Shown piece after piece: positions 62,780 through 64,000 of a stretch of DNA of 64,000 nucleotides (position 1 is its first letter; the number at the start of each line of letters is the position of its first letter). The notes under the pieces are model-generated. The model had not been told where the DNA came from. It did no database searches and saw only the letters and a list, made by a program, of their open reading frames with translations. A program made the translations under genes and the position numbers. Source of the DNA: Mesorhizobium muleiense (GTDB lineage: Bacteria; Pseudomonadota; Alphaproteobacteria; Rhizobiales; Rhizobiaceae); assembly GCF_900099905.1 (NCBI RefSeq), contig NZ_FNEE01000001.1:297091-361090 (forward strand), given 5' to 3'.

Positions 62780-64000
62780 GTGACATCTCAGGTGAAGAGA
62801 TTTCCAATTGTGGGCGTCGGCGCGTCGGCCGGCGGCATTCCTGCAATGGAGGGCCTGTTCAAAGGCATCACCGGCCAGCCCGGCATGGCGTTCGTCATCG
62901 TCACCCATCTCAGCCCCGAGCGCGAAAGCCTGCTTCATGAGGTCGTCGGACGTTACACGCAACTCCCGGTTGTTGTCGTCGAGGACGGCACCACTGTCCT
63001 GTCCGACCACGTCTATGTGATGCCGCAAAACGTCGTTCTCACGATCGAGCGGGGAGTGCTGCACCTGCGGCCATCCAACGTGCTCAGCCGCGAGCGCAAG
63101 CCGATCGATATCTTTTTTAGCGCGTTGGCGGAGGATCAGGGCGAATATGCGGTTGGCGTCATTTTGTCGGGCGGCGATTCCGATGGCACGCTTGGCGCCA
63201 AGGCGATCAAGGAGCGTGGCGGACTGACGGTCGCCCAGGCTCCCGACGGCTACGGTCCGCGCAACCCGGACATGCCGAAAAGTGCGATCTCCAGCGGGCT
63301 GATCGACATTGCGGCGCCGGCGGAGGAGATCGGCGCGAAGCTCGAGGGGTTCGCCCGCAGCTTCGACATGCTGAACGGGGTTGCCGGAGGCGGCGAGCAC
63401 GAGACGGCAGAACTGGGTCGGCTCCGCGACGAGATCTACGGCATTCTGCAGGGCCAATCCGGCCACGATTTCTCAGGCTATAAGACCAAGACATTCCTGC
63501 GGCGCATCAAGCGGCGCATGCAAATCGGACAGCTTGATTCCATTGAAGAGTATGTTGAATGGCTGAAGAAGGACCCTCGCGAGGTGGCGAACCTTTTTCG
63601 TGACCTTTTGATCAACGTCACCGATTTTTTCCGTGATCCCGACGCGTTCAAGCTGCTCGAGGAGAAGGTCGTACCGCAACTGTTCGAGGGCAAGACCGCC
63701 AGCGACGCCGTCAGGATCTGGGTGCCTGGCTGCGCCACCGGCGAGGAGGTGTTCTCGATCGGCATGCTGTTGCGCGAACACAAGGAGACGCTTTCGGTTG
63801 TGCCACGCGTCCAGATATTTGCGACCGACATCGATGAGCCCGCGCTTGCGGTGGCGCGCGCGGCGCGTTACCCGGCGGCATTGCTGCAGGGCGTCTCGCC
63901 CGAGCGCAGGCAGCGTTTTTTCAGCAGCGACGGCGAGAGCCACGTGCTTGCCAACGAGGTCCGGGAGCTGTGCGTCTTTTCCCCTCACAGCGTCGTCCGC
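62780..64000 (+). CDS. CheB-CheR-type sensor protein (partial, right edge)
   Basis: The visible 407 codons hold a CheB methylesterase domain (about 8-190: IVGVGASAGGIPAMEGLF with the catalytic Ser, VTHLSPERES with His, SGGDSDGTLG with Asp) and a CheR methyltransferase domain (from about 220: GYKTKTFLRRIKRRMQIGQL; LINVTDFFRDPDAFKLLEEK; WVPGCATGEEVFSIGMLL). Such proteins usually continue with PAS and an HWE/HisKA_2 kinase, which would be right of the window. Start GTG 62780 has GAGGG upstream. Divergent from the NepR/receiver pair, it is a candidate sensor for it. Confidence 0.9.
   Translation, partial: MTSQVKRFPIVGVGASAGGIPAMEGLFKGITGQPGMAFVIVTHLSPERESLLHEVVGRYTQLPVVVVEDGTTVLSDHVYVMPQNVVLTIERGVLHLRPSNVLSRERKPIDIFFSALAEDQGEYAVGVILSGGDSDGTLGAKAIKERGGLTVAQAPDGYGPRNPDMPKSAISSGLIDIAAPAEEIGAKLEGFARSFDMLNGVAGGGEHETAELGRLRDEIYGILQGQSGHDFSGYKTKTFLRRIKRRMQIGQLDSIEEYVEWLKKDPREVANLFRDLLINVTDFFRDPDAFKLLEEKVVPQLFEGKTASDAVRIWVPGCATGEEVFSIGMLLREHKETLSVVPRVQIFATDIDEPALAVARAARYPAALLQGVSPERRQRFFSSDGESHVLANEVRELCVFSPHSVVR

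Overview
The window reads as a high-GC alphaproteobacterial chromosome, most likely Mesorhizobium or a close relative in the Rhizobiales. The basis is the rhizobial gene order nolW-nolB-nolT-nolU-nolV-rhcN, EcfG/NepR-type general stress response genes, an ExsH-like secreted glycanase, and a dispersed mosaic palindromic repeat in the intergenic gaps. No tRNA, rRNA, insertion sequence or CRISPR array was seen by eye.

Region 1 (1-25.9 kb) is a type III secretion locus. A minus-strand operon carries a small unknown protein, sctD, sctX, sctY and sctV (cut by the left edge). A plus-strand operon carries nolW (secretin N-terminal half), nolB/sctI, sctJ, sctK, sctL, sctN, sctO, sctQ, sctR, sctS and sctT. 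Between the two lie an RpiR regulator, an 11.3-kb gene for a 3,778-residue protein (LysM at both ends, SH3b, a lone HExxH motif, tandem repeats, membrane segments), a LysR regulator and an L,D-transpeptidase. sctU and the secretin C-terminal half are not in the window.

Region 2 (26-42 kb) is mixed. It holds a D-glutamate cyclase-like protein; an RTX-GH16 glycanase with its own type I ABC transporter and adaptor; an epimerase-SPW-VKOR fusion; and many small stress-type genes (DUF892, SpoIIAA-like, DUF982, DUF3182, zinc ribbon). It ends with an EcfG-like sigma factor and a convergent NepR-like anti-sigma gene. Three copies of a mosaic palindromic repeat lie at 32.2, 36.0 and 37.1 kb.

Region 3 (42.5-61.2 kb) is entirely minus-strand and consists of two tightly packed operons plus one small gene. 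They encode myo-inositol-phosphate synthase, a histidine phosphatase, a nucleotidyltransferase, three sugar epimerases/decarboxylases, four CgeB-like and two GT4 glycosyltransferases, a PIG-L deacetylase, a FemAB-like acyltransferase, two methyltransferases, a GH-A hydrolase and a B12-radical SAM enzyme. This looks like a pathway for a modified, possibly inositol-linked, oligosaccharide or glycoconjugate.

Region 4 (61.4-64 kb) holds a small stress protein, a NepR-like gene followed by a receiver protein whose C-terminus mimics sigma region 2, and the start of a CheB-CheR sensor protein.

Ten sequences of the form GGAAC-N16/17-NNTT, the EcfG promoter form, lie 17-60 nt upstream of gene starts between 31.8 and 62.7 kb. 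They include the heads of both glycan operons and the NepR/receiver operon. None was found in the type III locus. This suggests that the right half of the window is a general-stress-response regulon.
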